Below, piece by piece: positions 6,772 to 15,186 of a DNA stretch of 32,559 bases. Both the position numbers and the translations under genes were made by a program. Below the pieces are notes generated by a model, which did no database searches, was not told the origin of the DNA, and worked only from the letters and a program-made list of their open reading frames with translations. The stretch covers positions 1-32,559 of the forward strand of contig CAUEBO010000027.1 in NCBI GenBank assembly GCA_958454405.1, in the 5' to 3' direction. Origin of the DNA: an uncultured Eggerthellaceae bacterium. Its GTDB lineage: Bacteria; Actinomycetota; Coriobacteriia; Coriobacteriales; Eggerthellaceae. Every line of letters starts with the position of its first letter. Within the stretch, counting starts at the first letter, position 1.

Positions 6772-7469
6772 AAACCATGCTCATGTTCGACCTGCTCACC
6801 GCAAAGAAGATCGCGATGTCCCAAATGGTGCTGGGCGTGGTCGTGGCTCTTGTCATCGCGGTGTCCACCGAAACGCCCATCACCATCATGCCCATCATGG
6901 CGCTCATGCTGGCCTACTCGGTCGGGTTCACGCTCGTGGCCTACGACGAACGCAACGATTGGGAGCGGTTCCGCTTGACGCTGCCCCTCTCGCGCGCCGA
7001 CGTCATCCGCGGCCGCTATGCCACGTTCGTCATCATGACGCTGACAGGGCTGCTCGCAGGTGCGCTGCTCACTGCCATCGTGTACGCCTTGGCCCAGATC
7101 ATGCCGGACGCGCCGGTGCTCTCAGCGCTTTCGGAGCCGCTCGGCTGGCAAGTGATGCTGGCGATGGCCATTGCCTCCGTCGCGTTCTCGCTCGTCCTCT
7201 GGCTCATCGCGCTGCCCCTGGTCGCCCGTTTCGGCATGACGAAGGCCGTGCGCTTCATCCCGCTGGCCTTCATCATCCTTCTGCCCATCGGCACCGTGCT
7301 CGCGCAGAAGGCGGGCCCGCCGCCCGTTTTCATAACGGACTTGGCAGCCTGGGCCGCCACCTCGGAGGGCACGATCGCCCTGGCGCTGGCCGTCCTCGCC
7401 TTCGTGGCCGTGCTGACCGCGCTCTCGTGCCTGCTGTCCGTGAAGCTGTACGAGAAGCGGGAGTTCTAG
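6768..7469 (+). CDS. ABC-2 family permease 1
   Basis: A 233-residue membrane protein with about six hydrophobic segments, of the ABC-2 family found with YtrB-like ATPases. A cytoplasmic loop reads YDERNDWERFRLTLPLSRADVIRGRYA (about residues 57-83), a hallmark of this permease group, and likely contacts the ATPase. The ATG is within the ATGA overlap with the ATPase gene (4 bp), so it is translationally coupled. It resembles the second permease in the same loop and overall size, indicating an old duplication and a heterodimeric exporter. Confidence 0.88.
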   Translation: MKTMLMFDLLTAKKIAMSQMVLGVVVALVIAVSTETPITIMPIMALMLAYSVGFTLVAYDERNDWERFRLTLPLSRADVIRGRYATFVIMTLTGLLAGALLTAIVYALAQIMPDAPVLSALSEPLGWQVMLAMAIASVAFSLVLWLIALPLVARFGMTKAVRFIPLAFIILLPIGTVLAQKAGPPPVFITDLAAWAATSEGTIALALAVLAFVAVLTALSCLLSVKLYEKREF

Positions 7470-7487
7470 AACCAGGACGCCGGCCGA

Positions 7488-7524
7488 GGTCGCAGGGGCC
7501 AGCCGAACGCCGGCCCCTGCGACC
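7488..7524 (+). other. 13-bp perfect stem-loop between the two permease genes
   Basis: Positions 7488-7500 (ggtcgcaggggcc) pair perfectly with 7512-7524, loop 11 nt. No T run follows and the ribosome site of permease 2 begins 8 nt later. It could tune the permease ratio by mRNA stability or partial termination (inference). Confidence 0.6.
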
Positions 7525-7546
7525 GATCGCGCGAAAGGGAACCGCC

Positions 7547-8260
7547 GTGAAAGCGATGTTCTTGATGGATTTCGTCACCACGAAGAAGCTGCTGAAACGC
7601 TACCTGCTGCTGCTCTTGGGCATGGGCGGCGTCGCCGCGCTCATCATGGGCAGCCACCCGGGGATCATCCCCTACTTCGGCGTGCTGTTGACGATCTCGG
7701 TCGCGCAGGCGCTCGCGCTGTATGACGGCCAGCGCGGCTGGGACCGGTTCCGTCTCGTCATGCCGCTCACCCGCGCCGACGTCGTGCTGGGACGCTACGC
7801 GTTCCTCGCGGCCATCGTCCTTGTCGGCACGTTGGTGGGCGCGGCCGTTTACCTGGCCTTGACGCTGGCCGTGCAGGCCGTGCCCGCCTACGCGGAGCTC
7901 ACGCTCAGTCCGAACGGCTTCGACGCCGTCGGGCTCACCTGGTCCGTTGCAGTGTCGCTCGCGTTGGCGCTCATCGTCGGAGGCGTCATGCTGCCTGCCT
8001 TCTTGCATTTCGGCATGGCGAACGGGGTGCGCTACGCCATGGCGCTGCTCATGTTGGTGTCGGTGCTCGCCATCAATCCCATCATCAACGTCTGGATCAA
8101 GCCCGAGGCGGCTCCGCAGGTTCTCCGCGGGATCACCTCGCTCGCGGCGTCGCCCGAGAGCTTCATCGCCGCGGCCGGCATCCTCGTCGTCGCGGCCTTC
8201 GCGCTCTACGCCGCTTCGTGCGCCGGAAGCCTTGCGATCTGCCGGCGACGCGATTTCTAG
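7547..8260 (+). CDS. ABC-2 family permease 2
   Basis: A 237-residue membrane protein paralogous to permease 1: the loop YDGQRGWDRFRLVMPLTRADVVLGRYA (about residues 59-85) matches its counterpart residue for residue at many positions. About six hydrophobic segments are visible and the C-terminus ends CRRRDF, parallel to YEKREF in the partner. The start is GTG 7547 with gaaaggga 7 nt upstream; no family-consistent Met precedes it. It completes a four-gene regulator/ATPase/two-permease operon. Confidence 0.88.
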   Translation: MKAMFLMDFVTTKKLLKRYLLLLLGMGGVAALIMGSHPGIIPYFGVLLTISVAQALALYDGQRGWDRFRLVMPLTRADVVLGRYAFLAAIVLVGTLVGAAVYLALTLAVQAVPAYAELTLSPNGFDAVGLTWSVAVSLALALIVGGVMLPAFLHFGMANGVRYAMALLMLVSVLAINPIINVWIKPEAAPQVLRGITSLAASPESFIAAAGILVVAAFALYAASCAGSLAICRRRDF

Positions 8261-8376
8261 ACCTGCCGCCCGTCCGTCTTCACGGGCCCGGCTGGCAGAA
8301 CGCCGGCGCCAGAGCCCTCCCTTGCAAGATTGTAAGCCGTGGACAAGCGGCGAGTAAGGTTGCCTTAAGAAGCGTT

Positions 8377-8385
8377 TGCCATACT
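8377..8385 (+). promoter_or_regulatory. Possible extended -10 promoter of the glycosyltransferase gene
   Basis: TG-c-CATACT at 8377-8385 is an extended -10 element with no good -35. It would give a leader of about 30 nt before a gene that has its own gaaagg ribosome site. Confidence 0.35.
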
Positions 8386-8422
8386 GGATGGCAGAGGCGC
8401 ACGTTTCGAGAAAGGCACCGCC

Positions 8423-9232
8423 ATGGCACGCGCAATCGCCCCGCAGCACGCAACGATAAGGTTTTTCGAAACCACGCAGCGCGCCCGCACCATGAGCGCC
8501 CCCTCCGGCTGCAAGCGCAGCCTCGGTGCGGCGGGCGTCGCCAAGCGCCTTGCCGCCATCGCGCTCGCGGCCGTTTTGGCGGTCGTCCTCGTCTTCATCG
8601 CGCGGGGCTTCGGCCTGTACCGCGATGCGCTCGCTGCGACGAGCCTCGACGACATGGCCGCCGCCATTCAGCAAACCGAAGGCTTCACGCCCGTCGACGA
8701 GCTGCCCGAGCTCTATCTGCAAGCCGTCGTCTCTGCGGAAGACCACCGTTTCTACGCCCACCCCGGCATTGACCTCGTGGCCTGCGCACGCGCGCTCGTC
8801 CACGACATCCAAGCCGGATCCATCGTCGAAGGCGGCAGCACCATCACCCAGCAGCTCGCGAAGAACCAGTACTTCACCCAGGAGCAGACCGTCGATCGAA
8901 AGATCGCCGAGATGTTCATGGCGCTGACGCTTGAGCAGCGCTTTTCGAAACGGGAGCTGCTCGAGCTGTACGCGAACTCCATCTACTTCGGCAACGGACT
9001 GTATGGAATCGGCGCGGCGAGCGAGGGGTATTTCGGGAAACCGGCCGATCAGATGAACGCATGCGAGAGCACGATGCTCGCCGGCATCCCGAACGCGCCG
9101 AGCGCCTACGCGCCCAACGAGAACCCCGAGCTTGCCCGCGAGCGGCAGCAGCAGGTTATCGATCGACTCGTAGCCTGCGACTACATCGACGAATCCGAAG
9201 CGCGGCGCATAAGCGGAGCATGCAGCGCATGA
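8423..9232 (+). CDS. mtgA: Monofunctional peptidoglycan glycosyltransferase (GT51)
   Basis: A 269-residue GT51 enzyme that polymerises lipid II into glycan strands outside the membrane. A single N-terminal anchor spans residues 43-61. The catalytic motifs follow: AVVSAEDHRFYAHPGID (Glu106), then EGGSTITQQLAKN (136-148), then KRELLELYANSIYFGNGLYGIGAASEGYFGK (176-206). It stops right after the GT51 domain with no transpeptidase part, so it is monofunctional. The name mtgA is by function; classical MtgA is a proteobacterial protein. The ATG at 8423 follows gaaaggcacc. The gene stands alone, ending before a strong stem-loop. Confidence 0.9.
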   Translation: MARAIAPQHATIRFFETTQRARTMSAPSGCKRSLGAAGVAKRLAAIALAAVLAVVLVFIARGFGLYRDALAATSLDDMAAAIQQTEGFTPVDELPELYLQAVVSAEDHRFYAHPGIDLVACARALVHDIQAGSIVEGGSTITQQLAKNQYFTQEQTVDRKIAEMFMALTLEQRFSKRELLELYANSIYFGNGLYGIGAASEGYFGKPADQMNACESTMLAGIPNAPSAYAPNENPELARERQQQVIDRLVACDYIDESEARRISGACSA

Positions 9233-9240
9233 GGCGGCTG

Positions 9241-9278
9241 GCCGGCCGATGCGCAGCGGGCGGCGCGCATCGGCCGGC
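9241..9278 (+). terminator. 14-bp perfect stem-loop after the glycosyltransferase gene
   Basis: Positions 9241-9254 (gccggccgatgcgc) pair perfectly with 9265-9278, starting 8 bp after the stop codon. There is no T run. It is likely a terminator of the GC-stem-only type seen repeatedly in this window. Confidence 0.55.
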
Positions 9279-9398
9279 TCCTCGAACCCACAGCGAAGAA
9301 CCCGTCGGCCTCCGTCGGCGGCATCGTCCTGAAGCATCTCGGAACGGAACCAGCTAAATGTCGATAGTTTTACGATTCATAGCCTTTTTGATGCCGAC

Positions 9399-9407
9399 TG
9401 ATACTAT
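9399..9407 (+). promoter_or_regulatory. Extended -10 promoter giving a near-leaderless yfhO transcript
   Basis: TG-a-TACTAT at 9399-9407 is an extended -10 element. The start codon is at 9417, so transcription starting 6-8 nt after the -10 leaves at most a few leader bases. No Shine-Dalgarno is present in front of this ATG, which agrees with leaderless or near-leaderless translation. Confidence 0.55.
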
Positions 9408-9416
9408 CCTGTATGC

Positions 9417-12248
9417 ATGGCCTTACGAGATAAGCTTTTGAGTTCATACCGCAGCATTCGTGCGTGGGAAAACGGAAACCCCGTTCGCAGACGGAAGACG
9501 TACTGGGCGTGCTATACGCTGGCATTCGTCATCGTCGCTTTCATCGTGCTTTTCGTGTACCCGTCGAACGGCCGATCCATCGTGTGGAACGTCGATGGGC
9601 TCGAGCAGTACTATCCGTATTTCGTCTTCGAAGGCCAATGGCTGCGCGAGATCGCATCGAACCTGATCTCCGGCCAGGGGCTGCAGGTTCCGCTTTGGTC
9701 GTACACGCTGGGCTACGGCAGCGACATCTTGACCACGCTCGATGTGATCTTCGACCCGTTGAACCTGCTCTCCGGGCTCTGCCCCGAGCAGTATTCGGAG
9801 TATCTGTTCCAGTTCTTGGTTGTGTTCAGGCTCTACCTTGCCGGGGCCGCGTTCTCTCACTTCGCTTTCCGATTCGGCACGGGCCGGCTCCCAACGCTGC
9901 TCGCCGCGCTGCTGTACGCCCTGTGCGGCACGGCGCTTGCCGTGACGTTCTGGCCGGCGGGCGCCTGGCCGATGGTGCTGTTCCCCTTGATGTTGCTGGG
10001 CGTCGAAAAGGTACTGGCGGGCGAAAGACCGTACGTGTTCATCTTGAGCTCGGCTGCCATGTTCATCATCTCGTACTACTTCTCCTACATGGCGTGCCTG
10101 TTCCTCGTGCCCTACTGCGCAGCGCGCGTGATCTTGGTGAAGGGCCCTCTGCGCGTGGGCGGGTTCGCGCTGTGGACGCTCCGGTTTCTTGCGCTCCTGT
10201 GCGTAGCCATCTTGATCGCCGGCATCTCGCTGGGTCCCGCCCTTGTCGGCCTGTTCGGAAACGAGCGCTTCGTCGAAGGCGCCGTTGACGTGCCCGCATT
10301 GTACTCGCCGGACTTCTATTTCTCGTCCATCGCAGGGTTCATGAGCACATCGGGCGTGGGAAGCGATTGCTACATAGGCTTCGGAGGGTTGGCGTTCCTC
10401 GCTTGCGCGCTGCTGTTCGTGCAGCGCAAGCAGCATCGGCTGTTGAAACTGTGCTTCGCGGCCATGGTCGCCATGCTGTTCTTGCCCCTCTGCGGCAGCG
10501 TCCTCAACGGCTTCAACTACGCGACGAACCGGTGGGTATGGGCATTCGCGCTGCTCGTATGCTTCATCGTCGCCAAGATGCTCCCAAGCCTGCTGGCCGT
10601 TGGATCACGCGAAGCGAGGGCGCTCGCCATAGCCTCGCTCGCGTTCTGCGCGTTCGCCATCCTCGTGCCGCAGGCGCGCACGGAGCAGACCATGGCCGCT
10701 TGCCTGGTGCTGGCGGTGACGCTGATGGTCGTCATCCAAAAGGGACTGTCGGATCGAGCGCGCAAAGCAGGTGTCGCGGCATGCCTGGTCGCGAGTTTGG
10801 CATGCAACGCGTTCTACCTGGTGTCGCCCGACGAAGGCGGGGTTGGAAAATCGTCCTCGCCCCTCGGCTCCATGTACCAAAGACTCACTTCGGGCTCGCC
10901 CAACCGCTTGGTGGCAGACCTGGACGACGAAGGGACATGGCGCTACGATGCCGACCCCTCCGTCACGGAGCGCACGCGCAACGACAGCGCCGTGCTCGGC
11001 CTGTCCGGCATTGACTTCTACAACAGCTTCTACAACAGCTTCATCGACGCCTATCACACTGAACTGGGCGTCGCCGAAACCAACATCAATTTTTCCTACA
11101 GAGGAGCGGGATCGCGGGCCATCTTGGAAACCCTGGCCGGCGTGAAATACTTCCTGGTGCCGGCAGGCGTGAAGCCGCCCTACAGCTACGACGACCCGCA
11201 AAGCCTCGTCGCATCCGAAACGATGCACAACGTTCCCTACGAGGTGCACGAAGCAGAGAACGCCTTGCCGCTCGCCTACGTCTACGATGCGCACATCCCT
11301 CGCGCCGTCTACGACGCACTGTCTCCTGCGCAGCGCCAGGAAAGCCTGCTGCAGGGCGTGGTCCTGGAGAACTCGTCACTGCCTGAAGCGGACCTTGATC
11401 TGGAGTCGCATGAGCTTCCGACCACGTTGACGGCGGGAGCGGGACTGACCGTGGAAGACGGCGTCGTCAATGTGACCTCGGCAGGAGCGACGCTGACGGC
11501 GACGTTCGACGGCCTTGCCGACAGCGAGACGTACCTGTACGTCGACGGCTTGGACTACCAACCCGTATCACCATTGGATGCGACCAGCGAAGACGCCCTT
11601 GAAACCATGACGTGGTATCAGAAAGCCAAGCTGTACAAGAAGAACCTCGAGTGGTCCGCCCCGACGGACTACTTCATCAACCTTTCGTCGGACAAGGGCA
11701 CGGCAACCCGCCAGATCGTCAACTCCGCGAAGACGTGGCACATGTACGGGGGCAAGGACGAGTGGCTGGTGAACATGGGATATTCCGAGGACGCCCAGAG
11801 CTCCATCACCCTCAAGTTCAACCAGCCGGGCATCTACCGCTTCGACGAGCTGGCCGCCGTCTGCCAGCCCATGGGCTCGTTCGACAGCCGCGTTTCCGAC
11901 CTCAAGAAAACTCCCGTCGACAACCTGGAGCTCGGCACGAACGAGATCACCTGCTCGCTCGCCGCGAACAAGGAGGAGGCGCTGTTCCTCAGCATCCCCT
12001 ATTCAGAAGGCTGGAGCGCCACCGTCGACGGAGAACCTGTCGAGATCAAGCGCGCGAACACCGGATTCATGGCGCTCGAGCTCCAACCGGGACAGCACGA
12101 AGTGCGACTGACGTTCATGACGCCCGGTCTCGCAACGGGAGCCTGCGCTTCCGGCATGGGAATCGCACTGCTCGTCGTCATCGCGATCGGCTGCAAGGCG
12201 CTCGATCGCAGGAAAAAGAAGGACACCGTCACGAAGGCATCGGCATGA
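9417..12248 (+). CDS. YfhO-family GT-C membrane glycosyltransferase
   Basis: A 943-residue polytopic protein of the YfhO family. A basic N-terminus leads into a first helix (about 30-48), then an extracytoplasmic loop WNVDGLEQYYPYF with Asp60 at the position of the GT-C catalytic acid. About a dozen helices run to residue 465, then a large extracellular domain (470-905) and a final helix (about 908-930). In Bacillus and Listeria, YfhO proteins move sugars from a polyprenyl-phosphate donor, made by a CsbB-like GT2 and flipped by GtcA, onto lipoteichoic acid. Here a GT2 and two small flippase-like proteins lie downstream in the same operon. The acceptor polymer in this organism is unknown. The gene overlaps the next by 4 bp (ATGA). 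Confidence 0.85.
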   Translation: MALRDKLLSSYRSIRAWENGNPVRRRKTYWACYTLAFVIVAFIVLFVYPSNGRSIVWNVDGLEQYYPYFVFEGQWLREIASNLISGQGLQVPLWSYTLGYGSDILTTLDVIFDPLNLLSGLCPEQYSEYLFQFLVVFRLYLAGAAFSHFAFRFGTGRLPTLLAALLYALCGTALAVTFWPAGAWPMVLFPLMLLGVEKVLAGERPYVFILSSAAMFIISYYFSYMACLFLVPYCAARVILVKGPLRVGGFALWTLRFLALLCVAILIAGISLGPALVGLFGNERFVEGAVDVPALYSPDFYFSSIAGFMSTSGVGSDCYIGFGGLAFLACALLFVQRKQHRLLKLCFAAMVAMLFLPLCGSVLNGFNYATNRWVWAFALLVCFIVAKMLPSLLAVGSREARALAIASLAFCAFAILVPQARTEQTMAACLVLAVTLMVVIQKGLSDRARKAGVAACLVASLACNAFYLVSPDEGGVGKSSSPLGSMYQRLTSGSPNRLVADLDDEGTWRYDADPSVTERTRNDSAVLGLSGIDFYNSFYNSFIDAYHTELGVAETNINFSYRGAGSRAILETLAGVKYFLVPAGVKPPYSYDDPQSLVASETMHNVPYEVHEAENALPLAYVYDAHIPRAVYDALSPAQRQESLLQGVVLENSSLPEADLDLESHELPTTLTAGAGLTVEDGVVNVTSAGATLTATFDGLADSETYLYVDGLDYQPVSPLDATSEDALETMTWYQKAKLYKKNLEWSAPTDYFINLSSDKGTATRQIVNSAKTWHMYGGKDEWLVNMGYSEDAQSSITLKFNQPGIYRFDELAAVCQPMGSFDSRVSDLKKTPVDNLELGTNEITCSLAANKEEALFLSIPYSEGWSATVDGEPVEIKRANTGFMALELQPGQHEVRLTFMTPGLATGACASGMGIALLVVIAIGCKALDRRKKKDTVTKASA

Positions 12249-13390
12249 TCAGCTTCAACATACCCCCCTGCATCGACTCGGCATTCGGCTATCTGCAGGA
12301 ATGCGTCGACGAGCACAAGATCTGCGGCGACGGCACGTTCACCCGCCGATGCAGCGAGTGGATGGAACGGCGCTTCGGCGCCCAGAAAGTGCTCCTCACC
12401 ACCAGCGGCACGACGGCCTTGGAGATGGCGGCGCGCCTCTGCGGCCTGAAGCAAGGCGATGAGGTCATCCTGCCCAGCTTCACGTTCTCATCCACGGCAG
12501 ACGCCGTCATCATGGCCGGAGCCACCCCGGTGTTCGTGGACATTCGCCCCGACACCATGAACATCGACGAGACGAAGATCGAGGCCGCCATCACCCCCGC
12601 CACGCGGGCCCTGTTCGTCGTGCACTATGCAGGCGTCGCCTGCGATATGGATGCCGTCATGGACATCGCCGATCGCCACGGTCTCTACGTGGTCGAAGAC
12701 GCCGCCCAAGGAGTGATGAGTTCTTTTAGGGGGGGGGCACTGGGAACCATCGGGCACTTCGGCTGCTTCTCGTTCCACGAAACCAAGAACTACTCCATGG
12801 GAGAAGGCGGTGCGTTGCTCATCCGAGACGAGCAGTTCAACGAGGCCGCTGAGATCCTCCGCGAGAAGGGCACGAACCGCTCCAAGTTCTTCCGCGGCCA
12901 GATTGACAAGTACACCTGGGTCGACTATGGCAGCAGCTGCCTGCCCGCCGACTTGAACGCCGCCTACCTGTGGGCGCAGTTGGAACAGGCCGATGCCATC
13001 AACGACGATCGCCTGGCAACCTGGAACGCCTACTACCAGGCATTCCAGCCGCTCGAACGCGCAGGCTTGGTAGAGCTGCCCGCCGTGCCCGACGGCTGCG
13101 TCCACAATGCGCACCTGTTCTTCCTCAAGTGCGCCGACCTGGCTGAGCGAACGGATCTGATAGCGTACCTGCGGAAATGCGGCGTGCAGGCGGTGTTCCA
13201 CTACATCCCCCTTCATTCGGCGCCCGCCGGCCTGAAGTTCGGCCGGTTCTCCGGAGAAGACGCATTCACCACGCGCGAAAGCGAGCGCCTCGTGCGCCTG
13301 CCGCTGTACTACGGGCTGGACGAGGCGGACCGCAATGCCGTTATCGCTTCCGTCAAGGCCTTCTACGCCGATCGAGGACGGTGCGACTGA
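12245..13390 (+). CDS. wecE: dTDP-4-keto-6-deoxy-sugar aminotransferase (WecE/RffA type)
   Basis: A 381-residue PLP enzyme of the DegT/DnrJ/EryC1 group, strikingly like enterobacterial WecE along its length: KICGDGTFTRRCSEWMERRFG, VFVDIRPDTMNIDETKIEAAIT, VHYAGVACDMD, VVEDAAQGVMSS, CFSFHETKNYS, REKGTNRSKFFRGQIDKYTW and AVFHYIPLHSAPAG. Lys181 in HETKNYS is the expected PLP lysine. WecE converts dTDP-4-keto-6-deoxyglucose plus glutamate to dTDP-4-amino-4,6-dideoxygalactose (Fuc4N). The dTDP-sugar supply genes (rmlA/rmlB) are not in the window. Oddity: codons 162-165 (AGG GGG GGG GCA) create nine consecutive G at 12729-12737, using codons otherwise avoided here; a one-base slip would end translation before or soon after Lys181 is lost from frame. 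Start ATG lies in the ATGA overlap with yfhO. Confidence 0.93.
   Translation: MISFNIPPCIDSAFGYLQECVDEHKICGDGTFTRRCSEWMERRFGAQKVLLTTSGTTALEMAARLCGLKQGDEVILPSFTFSSTADAVIMAGATPVFVDIRPDTMNIDETKIEAAITPATRALFVVHYAGVACDMDAVMDIADRHGLYVVEDAAQGVMSSFRGGALGTIGHFGCFSFHETKNYSMGEGGALLIRDEQFNEAAEILREKGTNRSKFFRGQIDKYTWVDYGSSCLPADLNAAYLWAQLEQADAINDDRLATWNAYYQAFQPLERAGLVELPAVPDGCVHNAHLFFLKCADLAERTDLIAYLRKCGVQAVFHYIPLHSAPAGLKFGRFSGEDAFTTRESERLVRLPLYYGLDEADRNAVIASVKAFYADRGRCD
12729..12737 (+). repeat. Homopolymeric G9 tract inside wecE
   Basis: Nine consecutive G (positions 2-3 of codon 162 to position 1 of codon 165). A one-base gain leads to TGA at 12850-12852 and a one-base loss to TGA at 12954-12956; both remove the PLP lysine (codon 181) from the frame. 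The gene is in frame as given. Confidence 0.95.
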
Positions 13391-13394
13391 CAAC

Positions 13395-14360
13395 ATGGCC
13401 GACTCCCTGGTTTCCTGCGTCATACCCTGCTACTGCTCGTCCGCGACGGTGGGATCCGTCGTTGACGAGATCGAGCGGACGGCCGTCCAACGCGACGATT
13501 ACGCCTACGAGATCGTCCTCGTGAACGACGGATCGCCCGACGGTGGCGCTACCGCGCGCACCATCGCCGATCTGGCGCAGCGGTCGCCGCGCATCGTCGC
13601 CGTGGACCTGGCACGCAACTTCGGCCAGCATGCCGCCATCATGGCGGGATTCGCTCACGTGCGAGGAGACATCGTGGTCTGCTTGGATGACGATGGGCAA
13701 ACCCCGGCCAACGAGATGTTCAAGCTGGTGGACAAGGTCGCCGAAGGCTTCGACATCGTCTATGCCAGCTACGAAGGGCACAAGCAGCACAGCGTTTTCC
13801 GCAATGCGGGAAGCTCATTCAACTACTGGTGCAATCACGTCCTCATGGGAACCCCGCGCGATCTCGAGCAGACGAGCTACTTCGCCTGCAAGCGCTACGT
13901 CGTGGACAGCGCATTGCGCTACGAGAACCCGTACCCTTACGTCGAAGGACTGCTGTTCCAGTCGGTGCAAACGTACTGCAACGTACCGGTTGCCCATCGG
14001 GCGCGGGAAGTGGGCGCCTCGGGTTACAGCCTGCACAAGCTGGTAAGTCTTTGGGCGAACGGTTTCACGGCGTTCTCCGTGGTTCCTCTGCGCATAGCCA
14101 CGATCGCAGGATTGCTGTTCGCGATCGTCGGCTTCTTGCTGACCGTCTTCTTGATCGTGCAGAAGCTGCTCGATCCTTCAACCAACGAAGGCTGGACTTC
14201 CCTCATGGCAGGGCTGCTGGTGGTCGGTGGTCTCATCATGCTGTTGCTGGGCGTGCTGGGAGAATACGTGGGCCGCATCTATCTGAGCTTGAACAAGATC
14301 CCCCAGTACGTGGTGCGGAACACCCACGATGCCCGTCCGGCCCCCGACGACGAAGGGTAG
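13395..14360 (+). CDS. GT2 polyprenyl-phosphate glycosyltransferase (ArnC/GtrB/CsbB type)
   Basis: A 321-residue membrane-anchored GT2. The N-terminal fold shows VSCVIPCYCSSATV, EIVLVNDGSPDGG, VDLARNFGQHAAIMAGFAHVRGD and the metal-binding CLDDDGQTP (Asp98-100). Two C-terminal helices (about 226-255 and 262-284) are the ArnC/GtrB/CsbB arrangement. These enzymes load one sugar from a nucleotide onto undecaprenyl phosphate on the cytoplasmic face. With WecE upstream, dTDP-Fuc4N (perhaps after modification) is the predicted donor; that is inference from the operon. The start at 13395 lies 4 nt after the wecE stop, with only a weak gagga further upstream, so coupling to wecE translation is likely. 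Confidence 0.9.
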   Translation: MADSLVSCVIPCYCSSATVGSVVDEIERTAVQRDDYAYEIVLVNDGSPDGGATARTIADLAQRSPRIVAVDLARNFGQHAAIMAGFAHVRGDIVVCLDDDGQTPANEMFKLVDKVAEGFDIVYASYEGHKQHSVFRNAGSSFNYWCNHVLMGTPRDLEQTSYFACKRYVVDSALRYENPYPYVEGLLFQSVQTYCNVPVAHRAREVGASGYSLHKLVSLWANGFTAFSVVPLRIATIAGLLFAIVGFLLTVFLIVQKLLDPSTNEGWTSLMAGLLVVGGLIMLLLGVLGEYVGRIYLSLNKIPQYVVRNTHDARPAPDDEG

Positions 14361-14385
14361 CGCGACGGTGGCGCGAGCGGGACGC

Positions 14386-14823
14386 ATGCGGATGCTGCTG
14401 GGGCTGCACGTGCTCCTGGGCATCTACGCCCTGAGCGACGTGTGCAGCAAGTACGCCGCGGGCGCCGGGTTCCCCGATGTTGCGTTCTTTCTGTTCTACG
14501 GCTTGATGCTGGTGTTTCTGGGCATCTATGCGCTGGGATGGCAGCAGATCATCAGGCGCATGCCCCTCTCCAGCGCCTTCGCCAACCGAGCCGTCACCAT
14601 CGTTTGGGGCATTTTCTGGGGCGCTCTGCTGTTCGGAGAAGACGTGACGCCCGGAAAGCTGGTTGGAGCCGCCATCATCATGGCCGGCATCGTCCTGTAC
14701 GCGCGCGCGGATGCGCCGGAAGACGGAAACGGCGATCCGAACGGAGACGGCGCCCGCCCAGCACCGGACGAACAACGCTGCGAAGCTGACGGTCCCCGTA
14801 CGAATCCAGGCGATGCCGCATGA
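14386..14823 (+). CDS. Small EamA/SMR-like membrane protein, ArnE/ArnF-like (subunit 1)
   Basis: A 145-residue protein with four hydrophobic segments (from LLGLHVLLGIYALSDVCSKYA through VGAAIIMAGIVLYA), then a hydrophilic C-terminal tail of about 35 residues (DAPEDGNGDPNGDGARP...). The SSAFANRAVTIVWGIFWGALLFGEDVTPGKLVG half matches the DMT/EmrE-ArnE pattern. ArnE/ArnF form a heterodimer that flips undecaprenyl-phosphate-aminoarabinose; the same job for the lipid-linked sugar made by the preceding GT2 is inferred. The start is uncertain: GTG 14368 or ATG 14386 (chosen, with agcggg upstream). It overlaps the next gene by 4 bp (ATGA). Confidence 0.8.
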   Translation: MRMLLGLHVLLGIYALSDVCSKYAAGAGFPDVAFFLFYGLMLVFLGIYALGWQQIIRRMPLSSAFANRAVTIVWGIFWGALLFGEDVTPGKLVGAAIIMAGIVLYARADAPEDGNGDPNGDGARPAPDEQRCEADGPRTNPGDAA

Positions 14824-15173
14824 GCCAGACGGAACTCTTCTACGCCGGCATCATGCTCGCAAGCGTGTTCGTTGCGTCGGTCAGCCAAGTGATGCTGAAG
14901 AAGGCGGCCGAACGCGAATGGGAAAGCCGCGCGCAGGAGTACTTGAACCCGCTCGTCATCGTCGCCTACATCCTGTTCGTGGGGTGCACGCTGGTCACCG
15001 TTGTATCCTACCGAGGCATTCCGCTTTCGCTGGGGCCGGTGCTCGAGGCGACCAGCTACGTGTACGTCACCGCCTTCGGCGTGTGGATATTCAAAGAGAA
15101 GCTGGATCGACGCAAGCTGGCCGCCCTCGCGCTCATTCTCTGCGGCATTTTCGTCTATGCGTTTTTCGGATAG
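14820..15173 (+). CDS. Small SMR/ArnE-like membrane protein (subunit 2)
   Basis: A 117-residue four-helix protein of the EmrE/ArnE type, with SQVMLKKAAERE after helix 1, YRGIPLSLGPVLEATSYVYVTAFGVWIFKEKLDRRKLAALALILCGIFVYAFF as the typical second half. It is smaller than its neighbour and lacks the hydrophilic tail, so the two look like complementary halves of a heterodimeric flippase, as in ArnE/ArnF. It starts inside the ATGA overlap with subunit 1, which would keep synthesis of the two in step. A drug exporter of the EmrE class is the alternative, but the operon argues against it. Confidence 0.83.
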   Translation: MSQTELFYAGIMLASVFVASVSQVMLKKAAEREWESRAQEYLNPLVIVAYILFVGCTLVTVVSYRGIPLSLGPVLEATSYVYVTAFGVWIFKEKLDRRKLAALALILCGIFVYAFFG

Positions 15174-15186
15174 GAGTCGTACCATC

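Noticed and set aside
7466..9337. Long minus-strand open frame opposite the second permease and GT51 genes
   Set aside because: Low-complexity Arg/Glu/Asp/Gly-rich translation, no ribosome site, and both genes beneath it have clear family motifs on the other strand.
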